From an uncultured Holophagaceae bacterium (GTDB lineage: Bacteria; Acidobacteriota; Holophagae; Holophagales; Holophagaceae): a stretch of DNA of 64,000 nucleotides. Positions 56,593-64,000 of this stretch are shown piece after piece. Position 1 is the first letter of the stretch. The number at the start of each line of letters is the position of its first letter. Made by a program: the position numbers and the translations under genes. The notes under the pieces were generated by a model, which saw only the letters and a list, made by a program, of their open reading frames with translations, had not been told where the DNA came from and did not search any database. The stretch is taken from contig CAIWKE010000028.1 of assembly GCA_903913215.1 (NCBI GenBank), positions 186,001 through 250,000 on the forward strand, written 5' to 3'.

Positions 56593-57636
56593 TTAACGCC
56601 AGAGGAACTTCGGGGGCACTTCGGCTCCCGTAACAACCTTCCGTGCGATGGTCCAAAAGTCCCGAATCTTGTCTTTGACTTGTTTAACTTCGCCACCAAG
56701 CACCTTGAAGACCAGGCCTTCATCGTTGGGCAGCTTGCTGGCTCCCCAGGCGATTCCGTCCTCAACGCTGAAACCGGTGCCCACCAGGGCGTGAACTTCG
56801 TCAGCATTGGTCTTCGCGGTAAGGAATAGGACATTGGCGTAGACGTCAAAGTCCCCCATAACACCGACCTGGCGCAGATCGGCGCGCTCAGGTTCGAGGA
56901 TATATTTTTCGCAGAATCGCTCCTCGCCAGATGGGTCGAAGCCCTTGACACATGAGGAGAACACATCGAAGCCGAAATACTCATCGTCCCGGTGGTAGCG
57001 TCGGCCGGGCAGCAGGATCTCCGAGTAAATCAGAGTGGCTGTCGGGTGGCGCACGATGTGGGTTTCAGTAATGAAGCGGGAATTGCGAAACGGAATGATC
57101 GGCTCGGGCATGAACTCGAGATACGCGTTTTCGCCCAGGTTGAAGGTCTGGGCCTGAGCGGCGTAGTTGGTGTCCATGGACTGGACCTTGGTCATACCTT
57201 GGGTGGTGATATGGGCCGATGCGTCAGCTTCTACATCGATTTCCAGAGAGTAGCGGTCGCCCTGCAGGGTGCCCCCGGAGGTCGTAATGATATAGACGCA
57301 AGCCATGTTCGGCAGAGCCTCGTCCCAATAAAGGGCGCGCTGCGCCATAAAGGGCGTGCGGTGATCGAGATCAATCATGGCCGTTCGCTCATCTCTGCGG
57401 GCAAAGCTCATGCGCATGTACCCGTTCTTCCCCACAGATCCGCTGGCCATCTGGGCGGGCTCTTCCTGGTATGGCGCCAGTTCCCTGGCATCGGAGCCGA
57501 GCTGCTGGGCCCTTTCCCAGGTCCTTGAATCAGGCGCATCCGGGCAGAACGCCGCTGAACGGACCTTGTGGGCGACCGGAACATCCGAATCAGTGACGAG
57601 AAGATCAGAACCTACACATTGCATCAACGCCTGCAT
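56593..57636 (-). CDS. ureD: Urease accessory protein UreD
   Basis: UreD (UreH) binds urease apoprotein and recruits UreF and UreG for nickel insertion. The family core starts near NGYMRMSFARRDERTAMIDLDHRTPF and continues YIITTSGGTLQGDRYSLEIDVEADASAHITTQGMTKVQSM. With ATG 57634-57636 (AAAGG upstream) the protein has 347 residues; a TTG at 57706-57708 overlapping the ureG stop would give 371. Either way about 70 or more residues precede the usual UreD start, an N-terminal extension without recognised domain. Confidence 0.88.
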   Translation of the reverse strand: MQALMQCVGSDLLVTDSDVPVAHKVRSAAFCPDAPDSRTWERAQQLGSDARELAPYQEEPAQMASGSVGKNGYMRMSFARRDERTAMIDLDHRTPFMAQRALYWDEALPNMACVYIITTSGGTLQGDRYSLEIDVEADASAHITTQGMTKVQSMDTNYAAQAQTFNLGENAYLEFMPEPIIPFRNSRFITETHIVRHPTATLIYSEILLPGRRYHRDDEYFGFDVFSSCVKGFDPSGEERFCEKYILEPERADLRQVGVMGDFDVYANVLFLTAKTNADEVHALVGTGFSVEDGIAWGASKLPNDEGLVFKVLGGEVKQVKDKIRDFWTIARKVVTGAEVPPKFLWR

Positions 57637-57704
57637 ACGACGCCTTTCTGGATATGCTTTTTCACGATCAGACAACCCGTGCTGGCGACTCGCCAGAACA
57701 GAGA

Positions 57705-58352
57705 TCAAAGGACGGCAAGCGCCTCGGTCCGGACCGGCAGATCGAACAGGATGTCGCGCCGGATGAGGTCGGCAAGTTCCTGGATCCCTTCACCGGTCTT
57801 GCAGTTGGTGAAGAGGTAGGGCTTGCCGGGGCGCATCAGGGCGGTGTCGTGATCCATGACGTCCAGGCTGGCCCCCACGTAGGGCGCGAGGTCCGTCTTG
57901 TTGATCACAAGGATGTCGGACTGTGAGATGCCGGGGCCGTTCTTGCGTGGGATCTTGTCGCCAGCGGCCACATCGATGACGTAGATGAAGAAATCCACCA
58001 GCGCCGGGCTGAAGGTCAGGGTGAGGTTGTCACCGCCGCTTTCGATGAGCACCAGATCGGTGTCAGGGAACTTGGATTCCATGTCCTCAACCGCTGCGAG
58101 GTTCATGCTGGGATCTTCGCGCACCGCCGTATGGGGGCAAGCTCCCGTTTCGACGCCGATCACCCGTTCCGACACCAGCACACCCTTGAGGGTCCGCTGA
58201 ACGTGCTTGGCATCCTCGGTAGTGACAATATCGTTGGTGATGATGACAATCATGACGCCCATCTTCAGGAGCAGGGGCGTGAGCATTTCGATGATGGCCG
58301 TCTTGCCAGAGCCGACGGGGCCACCGATACCGATGCGCGTGATCTTTTTCAT
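57705..58352 (-). CDS. ureG: Urease accessory GTPase UreG
   Basis: A 215-residue SIMIBI GTPase that delivers nickel. The P-loop is [15 protein letters not shown], the CPH nickel motif is in [18 protein letters not shown], and NKTD supplies guanine recognition ([14 protein letters not shown]). GGGAG precedes ATG 58350-58352. It follows ureF by 32 bases. Confidence 0.95.
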   Translation of the reverse strand: MKKITRIGIGGPVGSGKTAIIEMLTPLLLKMGVMIVIITNDIVTTEDAKHVQRTLKGVLVSERVIGVETGACPHTAVREDPSMNLAAVEDMESKFPDTDLVLIESGGDNLTLTFSPALVDFFIYVIDVAAGDKIPRKNGPGISQSDILVINKTDLAPYVGASLDVMDHDTALMRPGKPYLFTNCKTGEGIQELADLIRRDILFDLPVRTEALAVL

Positions 58353-58384
58353 TTGAATTTCTCCCGACTGAGGCTGTGTCTGAC

Positions 58385-59119
58385 CTAGTTCATAAACATG
58401 CGGATGTGAGCCTTGACGTGGGTTGCCGCCAGAAGGTCGATGACAGGCGCGTAGTTGGACATGTCTTCCAGCGACTTGCTCGACGATTGGAGGAAGGCCG
58501 CGGGGATGTCCCCGGTCAGCTCGAATAAAATGGCCTGGGTACCGAAATGATCGATTTTCATAAGGCGCAGGGCGGCACTGAGGATGGCGGTGGCCACACC
58601 GTACTGGTGGACGGCAAAACAACCCTGGGCCGGCAGCCCGAGGGCAGCGAACACCATGGCCAGGGAAACGGGATGAGTGCCGTGCGTCGCGTTCGTCGTG
58701 ATGAGGCGCAGCCATTCCTGCAGGGACTGGTGGCTGGTGATGCGGCTGGCCATTTCAGTGAGTTTTTTCCCGGTGCGGATCGACATGACCCGCCCCTCTT
58801 CATTCAACTTACGGTTGAAGACATAACGGTCGGCCTTGATGGCAACGTCCACCCGACCCTTCAGGGCTGCATCATGGGCAACCAGCAGGGCTACCGCATC
58901 CCCGGAAGCGGATTGCTCCATGGAGGTCTTGACGAAGGACTGCAGGGTCTTGTGGTCATGGACAACGCGCCGTTCGAGAGCGGATTCGAGGCCATGGGAA
59001 AAGGCGAACGCGCCTGTGGGTAGGGCGGAGTCTCCGAACTGGAGCATGCGAAGCCAATCGCCCGCAGAGCAATCCATTCGGGGAGCAGGATCGAGGGCCG
59101 TTTCGGAAAGGGCGATCAT
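58385..59119 (-). CDS. ureF: Urease accessory protein UreF
   Basis: A 244-residue all-helical protein that bridges UreD and UreG. Family strings are [37 protein letters not shown] and [42 protein letters not shown]. Its ATG (59117-59119) overlaps the ureE stop by four bases, implying coupling. Confidence 0.93.
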   Translation of the reverse strand: MIALSETALDPAPRMDCSAGDWLRMLQFGDSALPTGAFAFSHGLESALERRVVHDHKTLQSFVKTSMEQSASGDAVALLVAHDAALKGRVDVAIKADRYVFNRKLNEEGRVMSIRTGKKLTEMASRITSHQSLQEWLRLITTNATHGTHPVSLAMVFAALGLPAQGCFAVHQYGVATAILSAALRLMKIDHFGTQAILFELTGDIPAAFLQSSSKSLEDMSNYAPVIDLLAATHVKAHIRMFMN

Positions 59120-59739
59120 GACTGGGCGTGCGCGTGTTGGCCGTGCGAGTGCGCGCCCTGGCCGTGGTCGTGTTGGTCGGCAATGACTGGCTTCAGCCCA
59201 TGGGATTCCTGCTCGGCGCCACCGAAGAGGCGTCGCGCTTCATGGGGGAAGAGATAGGGAATGACTTCGTCGGCAGGGGTGAACTCATAGGTCACGTCCT
59301 GGAAATTGTGGGTCTTCATCACGGAGGACATCACCTTGCGATCGACGGTGAGGGGGATGAAAACCTGATCGTTCTTCACGATGGCCGGCCAGTGCTGATT
59401 GCCCAAGGCATGGCCCAGTTCAACGCAGGTGCGGACCATGACAGCAGGATCCTTCGTGGCCAGGGCCCCGAGGTTCACCACCATCACATCCCGCAGAGTG
59501 ATCCTGGCGACGACCATGATCTTCGTCGTTTCATCCCAGGCAAGGATGTCCCCGTCCCGGAGGAAGGTATTGCGCTCGAGCGAAACGGCCATTTCGGCCC
59601 CCTGCTCAGTCATCTTCCGGAATCGGTTCTTCTGCGCATCCCATTGGTTGAGAGGAAGGCTGTCCAAGGCGGCGGTCGCGACCCTGTCAAGCCAGGCGGC
59701 GTCCTTAACGTTGCCCAGCACGGATTCGATAATGATCAT
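59116..59739 (-). CDS. ureE: Urease nickel chaperone UreE
   Basis: A 207-residue metallochaperone. The N-terminal peptide-binding domain (about 1-80) is followed by a metal-binding domain (about 85-160, ELGHALGNQHWPAIVKNDQVFIPLTVDRKVM, whose first His matches the conserved nickel ligand) and a His-rich tail, DQHDHGQGAHSHGQHAHAQ, that can store several nickel ions. AGGAGG precedes ATG 59737-59739. Confidence 0.93.
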   Translation of the reverse strand: MIIIESVLGNVKDAAWLDRVATAALDSLPLNQWDAQKNRFRKMTEQGAEMAVSLERNTFLRDGDILAWDETTKIMVVARITLRDVMVVNLGALATKDPAVMVRTCVELGHALGNQHWPAIVKNDQVFIPLTVDRKVMSSVMKTHNFQDVTYEFTPADEVIPYLFPHEARRLFGGAEQESHGLKPVIADQHDHGQGAHSHGQHAHAQS

Positions 59740-59764
59740 TGGACCTCCTAGGTTTTTGGAAGGG

Positions 59765-59812
59765 CGGGAGGACGTCGTCCCCGACGACAGTCCTTGGGGA
59801 CGACGTCTCCCG
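59765..59812 (-). promoter_or_regulatory. Strong hairpin between ureC and ureE
   Basis: The arms at 59765-59782 and 59796-59812 pair over 17 base pairs with one bulge (core GACGTCGTCCCC with GGGGACGACGTC) and a 13-base loop. It stands in a 129-base gap, the largest inside the urease operon. No T-run follows, so it may be an RNA stabiliser protecting ureABC or a partial terminator lowering accessory-gene expression. Confidence 0.7.
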
Positions 59813-59868
59813 ACAAATGGCCAACCCGGGTGCAGTCGAAATTTCGACCCGGGTAATGACGGCCCGTA

Positions 59869-61587
59869 CTAGCTGAAGAAGTAGAGCTGGTTGAGGGAGA
59901 TGTTCTTGAGAGCCTCAACCGTCAAGTGCTTGCCGTTCACAGTCACGGCGAAGGTCTCGGGGTTCACCATCAACTGGGGGGTGATGTTGTTGCGGATCAT
60001 GTCGCGCTTGGAGATGGCGCGCACGTTCTTAACGGGCATCACACGGCGGTTCAGGCCGTACTTCTCCTTGATGTTGCGATCCATGGCCAACTGCGAGACG
60101 AAGGTGAGGCAAGTCTCGGAGAGAGCGGAGCCGAACCCACCGAACATGGGGCGGTAGATGATCGGCTGGCAGGTGGGGAGCGAAGCATTGGGATCGCCCA
60201 TCACGGAGTAGCTGATTAGGCCGCCCTTGATGACCATCTTGGGCTTGGCGCCGAAGAATTTAGGCTCCCAGAGCACCAGATCGGCCATCTTGCCGACCTC
60301 GACAGAACCCAGAACGTGGCTGATGCCGTGGGCAATGGCGGGGTTGATGGTGATCTTGGCCACGTAGCGGAGCACGCGGAAGTTGTCGTTGTTGGGGCTG
60401 TCCTCGGGCAGCTTGCCCAGGCCCCGCTTCATGGCGTCAGCAGCCTGAACGGTGCGGAGCCAGTTCTCGCCGACCCGGCCCATGGCCTGGGAATCGCTGG
60501 AGAACATGGAAATGGCACCCATGTCATGCAGCACATTCTCAGCGGCGATGGTCTCGGAGCGCACACGGCTCTCGCAGAAAGCCACGTCGGAGGGAACGCC
60601 GGGATTCAGGTTGTGGCAAACCATGATCATGTCGAAGAGCTCACCCTGGCTGTTGATGCCGAAGGGCAGGGTGGGGTTGGTGGAGCTGGGCAGAACGTTG
60701 CTCAGGCCGACCACCTTGAGAATGTCGGGGGCGTGACCGCCGCCGGCACCTTCGGTGTGGTAGGTGTGAACCGTGCGGCCTTCGAGGGCGGCGATGGTGT
60801 CTTCCACGTACCCGGACTCGTTGAGCGTGTCCGTGTGGATGGCCACCTGGACATCAAGCTCATCCGCAACGCGGAGGGTGGTGCGCAGGGTCGAAGGCGT
60901 GGTGCCCCAATCCTCGTGGCACTTGAAGCCGCAGGCACCAGCCTCGACCTGCTCGATGAGCGGGGCGGGGTTCTGGGCGTGACCCTTGCCAAGGAGGCCG
61001 ACATTGACCGGCAGGCCGTCGAAGGCGCGCAGCATCTTCTCGATGTTCCAGGGGCCGGAGGTGATGGTGGTGCCACAGGTGCCATCAGTGGGGCCGAGAC
61101 CACCACCGAAGAACGTCGTGACGCCGTTGGCCAGACCGTGCTCACACTGCTGGGGGCAGATGGCGTGGACGTGGGAATCAATTCCGCCTGCCGTCAGGAT
61201 CAGCTGCTCGCCGGCGATGACATCGGTGGCTGCGCCCACGACCAGACCGGGGGTGACCCCTTCCATGGTGTTGGGGTTGCCGCACTTGCCGATGCCAACG
61301 ATCTTGCCGTCCTTCAGACCAACATCAGCCTTAATGATGCCCTGGATGGCATCAATGATGGTCACGTTGGTGATGGCCAGATCCAGCGCGCCACCGGAAC
61401 TGGTGATGCGGTTGTCGAGGCCCATGCCGTCACGAAGGGTCTTGCCGCCACCACAAACAGATTCGTCGCCGTAGACCCGAAGGTCCTTTTCGATCTCAAC
61501 GAACAGGTCGGTATCGCCGAGGCGGATCTTGTCGCCAACGGTGGGGCCGTAAAGACTTGCATATTCGGGTCTTGTCATTTTAGGCAT
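59869..61587 (-). CDS. ureC: Urease alpha subunit (catalytic)
   Basis: A 572-residue amidohydrolase that hydrolyses urea to ammonia and carbamate with a di-nickel centre. All key residues are visible: H139 and H141 (GIDSHVHAICPQQ), the carbamylated K222 (CGFKCHEDWG), H251 and H277, flap C324 with H325 (MVCHNLNPG; the following His of many ureases is Asn) and D365 (SSDSQAMGRVGE). ATG 61585-61587 is chosen because GAGGGAG lies nine bases upstream; an ATG nine bases earlier would be too close to it. The gene follows ureB by 25 bases. Confidence 0.96.
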   Translation of the reverse strand: MPKMTRPEYASLYGPTVGDKIRLGDTDLFVEIEKDLRVYGDESVCGGGKTLRDGMGLDNRITSSGGALDLAITNVTIIDAIQGIIKADVGLKDGKIVGIGKCGNPNTMEGVTPGLVVGAATDVIAGEQLILTAGGIDSHVHAICPQQCEHGLANGVTTFFGGGLGPTDGTCGTTITSGPWNIEKMLRAFDGLPVNVGLLGKGHAQNPAPLIEQVEAGACGFKCHEDWGTTPSTLRTTLRVADELDVQVAIHTDTLNESGYVEDTIAALEGRTVHTYHTEGAGGGHAPDILKVVGLSNVLPSSTNPTLPFGINSQGELFDMIMVCHNLNPGVPSDVAFCESRVRSETIAAENVLHDMGAISMFSSDSQAMGRVGENWLRTVQAADAMKRGLGKLPEDSPNNDNFRVLRYVAKITINPAIAHGISHVLGSVEVGKMADLVLWEPKFFGAKPKMVIKGGLISYSVMGDPNASLPTCQPIIYRPMFGGFGSALSETCLTFVSQLAMDRNIKEKYGLNRRVMPVKNVRAISKRDMIRNNITPQLMVNPETFAVTVNGKHLTVEALKNISLNQLYFFS

Positions 61588-61612
61588 AACGCTCATCTCC
61601 CTCTGTTTGTGG

Positions 61613-62035
61613 CTAGTTGGTTTTGGAGAGGAAGCCAAGCTGCTTGGCGGCCTCGACGCTGTTCGTCTTGACGGGCTGGTAGGTAGAGCTGACACCAGCC
61701 CAGTTGTCCACCAGGTTGTTAAACCCGTAGACGCACTGCTTGCCGCCGAAGGGCACCAGGGATACTTCGTGCTCTTCACCGGGCTCGAAGCGCACGCCGG
61801 TGGTTGCAGGAATGTTCAGGTGCTGGCCGAAGGCGGCAGCACGATCGAAAGAGAGGGCGCGGTTCACTTCGAAGAAATGGAAGTGGGAACCGACCTGGAT
61901 GGGGCGGTCACCCGTATTGCGCACCTTGAGGGTGGTGACAGGACGGCCGACATTGAATTCGATGTCGCCCTTTCCCACCACGATGCCGCCCAGAAATTTG
62001 GCACCGGTCTCTTTGACACTGATGATTGCTGACAT
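61613..62035 (-). CDS. ureB: Urease beta subunit
   Basis: A 140-residue beta subunit. Family strings are [25 protein letters not shown] and [40 protein letters not shown] tail of about 20 residues beyond the usual end ([20 protein letters not shown]) is present. AAAGGAG precedes ATG 62033-62035. Confidence 0.95.
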   Translation of the reverse strand: MSAIISVKETGAKFLGGIVVGKGDIEFNVGRPVTTLKVRNTGDRPIQVGSHFHFFEVNRALSFDRAAAFGQHLNIPATTGVRFEPGEEHEVSLVPFGGKQCVYGFNNLVDNWAGVSSTYQPVKTNSVEAAKQLGFLSKTN

Positions 62036-62061
62036 ACGCTAACTCCTTTCGAGGGGTAGGC

Positions 62062-62364
62062 CTACTGGATGGGGCTGTGGACGGTGATGAGGCGGCTACC
62101 GTCGGTGAACACGCCCTCCACCTGAATGAAGGGGACGAGGTCGGCGACGCCGTCCATCACATCCTTCTTGGTCAGCACTTTCCTTGACGACGACATGACC
62201 TGCTCGAGGGTTGCGCCATCACGGGCGCTCTCCAGGGCAGCTGCCGAAATCACAGCGACGGATTCGGGGAAATTGAGCTTCAAGCCCCTCGCTTTCCGTC
62301 GCAGGGCCACTTCGGCCAGATTGAAGATCGTGAGCTTTTCCACCTCTCTTGGTGTAAGCAACAC
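62062..62364 (-). CDS. ureA: Urease gamma subunit
   Basis: A 100-residue gamma subunit beginning [34 protein letters not shown], with [29 protein letters not shown] at the end, fully typical. Start is GTG 62362-62364 with GGAGGTGA six bases upstream. It is the first gene of the ureABCEFGD operon; the 439-base upstream gap holds a palindrome and two 42-bp elements. Confidence 0.95.
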   Translation of the reverse strand: MLLTPREVEKLTIFNLAEVALRRKARGLKLNFPESVAVISAAALESARDGATLEQVMSSSRKVLTKKDVMDGVADLVPFIQVEGVFTDGSRLITVHSPIQ

Positions 62365-62397
62365 AGGTCACCTCCAGAAAAAATTGTTTTGGAACAT

Positions 62398-62418
62398 GCT
62401 AAGAACAGAATTCTTAGC
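62398..62418 (-). promoter_or_regulatory. Palindrome in the ureA leader
   Basis: GCTAAGAA-CAGAA-TTCTTAGC is a perfect eight-pair inverted repeat 34 bases before the ureA start. It is absent from the triple-RidA and divergent leaders, so it may add ureA-specific control as an operator or RNA hairpin. Confidence 0.5.
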
Positions 62419-62515
62419 GTTGGAATCGAGACCCAGACAGGCTGCGCCCTCCCGGCATGGGCCGGTATTGATGGGTGTTCTTAGGAAATCGGGCTAGTTT
62501 GACTTCCGTAGCTAA

Positions 62516-62557
62516 GTAATACGTCCGGCCTCAGCGAATGAAAATCCGCTCGATTAC
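62516..62557 (-). promoter_or_regulatory. 42-bp element, copy B (urease promoter)
   Basis: On the minus strand: GTAATCGAGCGGAT, 20 bases, CGTATTAC, then TTAGCTACGG. It ends 152 bases before the ureA start. Downstream CCCGATTTCC (62484-62493) and GCAGCCTGTCTG (62434-62445) are shared, in the same order, with the triple-RidA upstream region. Confidence 0.75.
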
Positions 62558-62617
62558 CGAATTTTCAATATTTCGGATGCTGACTCCATGCCGAGGAAGA
62601 GAGATTCCCCATATTCG

Positions 62618-62659
62618 GTAATCGAGCGGATTCCCAGGCCTTCCATCTCGCCGTATTAC
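62618..62659 (+). promoter_or_regulatory. 42-bp element, copy C (divergent promoter)
   Basis: GTAATCGAGCGGAT, 20 bases, CGTATTACTTAC on the plus strand, 60 bases from copy B and facing the other way. It ends 145 bases before the GTG at 62804, nearly the same distance as copy B from ureA. The middle 20 bases differ from those of copy B. Confidence 0.75.
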
Positions 62660-62803
62660 TTACCAGGGACGCCCAATCACTTCGGATTCCCACTAGCACT
62701 TGTCCTTGTCATCGAACGCCGAGAAGGCTTGGCCCGACTGCGCCATGAAGGCGTCGTGCTCCACCCATTGGCACGTTCCATTTCAATTTTCTGGAGGTGA
62801 TCT

Positions 62804-62998
62804 GTGCTGCTTGCATCAATAGAGGTAGAAAATTCTGTGCGCAACTGGGCTGCCCTCCGGCAGGAAGCTGAGATTCACACACACCTGGTGGCTGAGTGGC
62901 GGCCAATCATTTGCCCTCTCCTGGGTGTCAAACCTGTCCCCGGACTGGCCCTGGGCAACGCTCCAGCCATCGCGAAATCGGTGCGAGGCGACGCATGA
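62804..62998 (+). CDS. Small protein with a ureA-like start
   Basis: A 64-residue frame beginning MLLASIEVENSV. Its leader and first codons copy those of ureA: CTGGAGGTGATCTGTGCTGC against CTGGAGGTGACCTGTGTTGC, and both continue with a GCTT-CA-CAA-AGAGGT-GAAAA pattern; similarity then fades. It may be a decayed ureA duplicate or a short leader gene. Its stop overlaps the next small frame by four bases (ATGA). No function can be assigned. Confidence 0.45.
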   Translation: MLLASIEVENSVRNWAALRQEAEIHTHLVAEWRPIICPLLGVKPVPGLALGNAPAIAKSVRGDA

Positions 62999-63135
62999 CG
63001 CCTCGCCCAGCCCCCGAAGTCACAGACGATATCGAGCAGTTGGAAGGCATCGCCTACTGCAACTGGTGTTGTGAGTTTGTGGAATTCCACCGCCCCGGTC
63101 ATCCCCTGGACCCTCGTTCAGAGAACCTTCTCTAG
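62995..63135 (+). CDS. Small Cys-containing protein
   Basis: A 46-residue frame, coupled by ATGA overlap to the preceding frame. It contains AYCNWCCEFVEFHRPGH, with a CxxC pair, a third Cys and two His, which could bind a metal. Third-position G+C suggests coding. Not recognised; it precedes the ECF ATPase by 145 bases. Confidence 0.4.
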   Translation: MTPRPAPEVTDDIEQLEGIAYCNWCCEFVEFHRPGHPLDPRSENLL

Positions 63136-63280
63136 GCGGTGTTCAGAGCCATGAGCTCCAACTCGTCCTCCCTTCATTCCGCCAAGTCTTCGTAGGTCTG
63201 GAGGAACCCTCGAGGTCGAAAAGGAACCAGGTCCGCAACTTCGGATGACCTATTTATGTGGCTTTCCTTCTGAGGGCGAA

Positions 63281-64000
63281 ATGATCCAATTGACCAACGT
63301 CTACTGCTCCTACGATGAAGACGATGCTCTGTCCCAATTGGATCTCTCCATTGCTCCCGGCGAAGCCGTCGCGGTCATCGGCCCGAATGGGTGTGGTAAG
63401 TCCACCCTCCTCAAACTTCTGAATGGCATCATCCTGGCCAAAACGGGTCAATACCGATTTGACGGTGAGGAGGTCTCTCCAAAGACTCTTAAGAACCCGA
63501 TTTTCGCGAAACGATTCCATCAGCGTGTCGGATTCCTGTTTCAGAATTCCAACGCGCAGATCTTCACCACCTCCGTTTACGACGAGATTGCCTTCGGACC
63601 CAGGCAGATGAGCCTGAGCGAGGAGGACATCGCCAAGCGCGTCGAGGACTGCCTCCAACTCCTTGGCATCGACAACCTGCGAACGCGCGTCCCCTACCAT
63701 CTCAGCGAAGGGGAGAAACGGAAGGTCGCCCTGGCCTCGGTCCTGGCCCTCAACCCCGAGGTTCTGGTGCTCGATGAGCCCACGAACGGGCTCGATCCAC
63801 GCATGAAGGACTTCCTGGGCGAGGTCCTGCTCTCCCTGAATAAGGCCGGTAAGACGATCATCTGCTCCACGCATGACTTCCATTACCTCCCGGGAGTGTT
63901 CGGAACCGCCCTGGTGCTGGGCGGAGACCATCACATCGCTCGCCGGGGTTCCTATCAGGAACTGATCGACGACAAGGCCTTCCTGCGGAGTCAGAACATC
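63281..64000 (+). CDS. ECF transporter ATP-binding protein (CbiO/NikO-like), 5' part
   Basis: The first 240 residues of an ABC ATPase that runs past the window end. Walker A is IGPNGCGKSTLLKLLNG, the Q-loop is GFLFQNSNAQIFTTSVYDEIAFGPRQM (the Q-N-x-x-x-Q-I-F pattern of ECF ATPases), the signature is LSEGEKRKVALASVLA, and Walker B is VLVLDEPTNGLDP with the switch His in STHDFHYLPG. GAGGG precedes ATG 63281. It most likely energises the CbiM/CbiQ-like pair on the far side of the urease operon. Confidence 0.88.
   Translation, partial: MIQLTNVYCSYDEDDALSQLDLSIAPGEAVAVIGPNGCGKSTLLKLLNGIILAKTGQYRFDGEEVSPKTLKNPIFAKRFHQRVGFLFQNSNAQIFTTSVYDEIAFGPRQMSLSEEDIAKRVEDCLQLLGIDNLRTRVPYHLSEGEKRKVALASVLALNPEVLVLDEPTNGLDPRMKDFLGEVLLSLNKAGKTIICSTHDFHYLPGVFGTALVLGGDHHIARRGSYQELIDDKAFLRSQNI

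Noticed and set aside
62772-62800. TGGCACG-like sigma-54 -24 box before the divergent small gene
   Set aside because: TTGGCACG is present but no TTGC-type -12 box follows at the required spacing, and the homologous ureA and triple-RidA leaders lack the GG and GC pairs.

Overview
The window is a high-G+C bacterial chromosome segment. It is dense with hybrid histidine kinases and diderm envelope genes (RND efflux, TonB receptor, beta-barrel porins). Gene style is compatible with an Acidobacteriota such as the Holophaga/Geothrix group, but no marker gene here proves that; the assignment is an inference. Almost all of the sequence is clearly G+C-rich, except a conspicuous AT-richer gene at 36086-37357.

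Layout. 1-2106: the 3' part of a PHI-1/EXORDIUM-like secreted protein and a DegT/DnrJ aminotransferase. 2182-13779: four two-component signalling genes (three sensor kinases and one REC plus HATPase protein), with a minus-strand HAD nucleotidase and a SprT-like protein between them. 13787-19241: minus-strand TPP enzyme, FAD dehydrogenase, a protein of unknown function and an NHL-repeat protein. 19392-21395: aspS. 21571-29629: a marR - membrane fusion protein - RND - RND efflux operon of the MdtABC type. 29801-33911: a DEAD-box helicase, a yefM/yoeB toxin-antitoxin pair, hisS and an N-acetylmuramoyl-alanine amidase. 33991-34067: tRNA-Arg(CCG). 34430-35675: an IS3-family (IS407-like) insertion sequence with a broken transposase.

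36086-64000 reads as one functional island for urea and ammonium nitrogen. The minus-strand run is ureA-ureB-ureC-ureE-ureF-ureG-ureD, urea channel, CbiM/NikM and CbiQ/NikQ (nickel ECF uptake), amt, TonB-dependent receptor, psiE-like, pyrR and two outer-membrane barrels. An ECF ATPase lies on the other side of the urease promoter, running off the end of the window. Upstream are a protein made of three tandem RidA domains, two large hybrid kinases (one with a PhnD-like periplasmic domain), a REC-kinase and a LuxR-type response regulator. The likely flow is: outer-membrane and channel uptake of urea, nickel supply, urea hydrolysis, ammonium handling, all under a local phosphorelay.

The strongest new signal is a 42-bp element: GTAATCGAGCGGAT, then 20 bases, then CGTATTAC. 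It occurs in front of ureA, in front of the divergent small genes and ECF ATPase, in front of the triple-RidA gene, and in degenerate form in front of a porin. A weaker copy precedes a hybrid kinase. All copies point the same way relative to the downstream gene. The ureA and triple-RidA upstream regions are homologous well beyond the element. The divergent side carries a duplicate of the ureA ribosome-binding leader and first codons. This suggests a previously undescribed regulon centred on this island.
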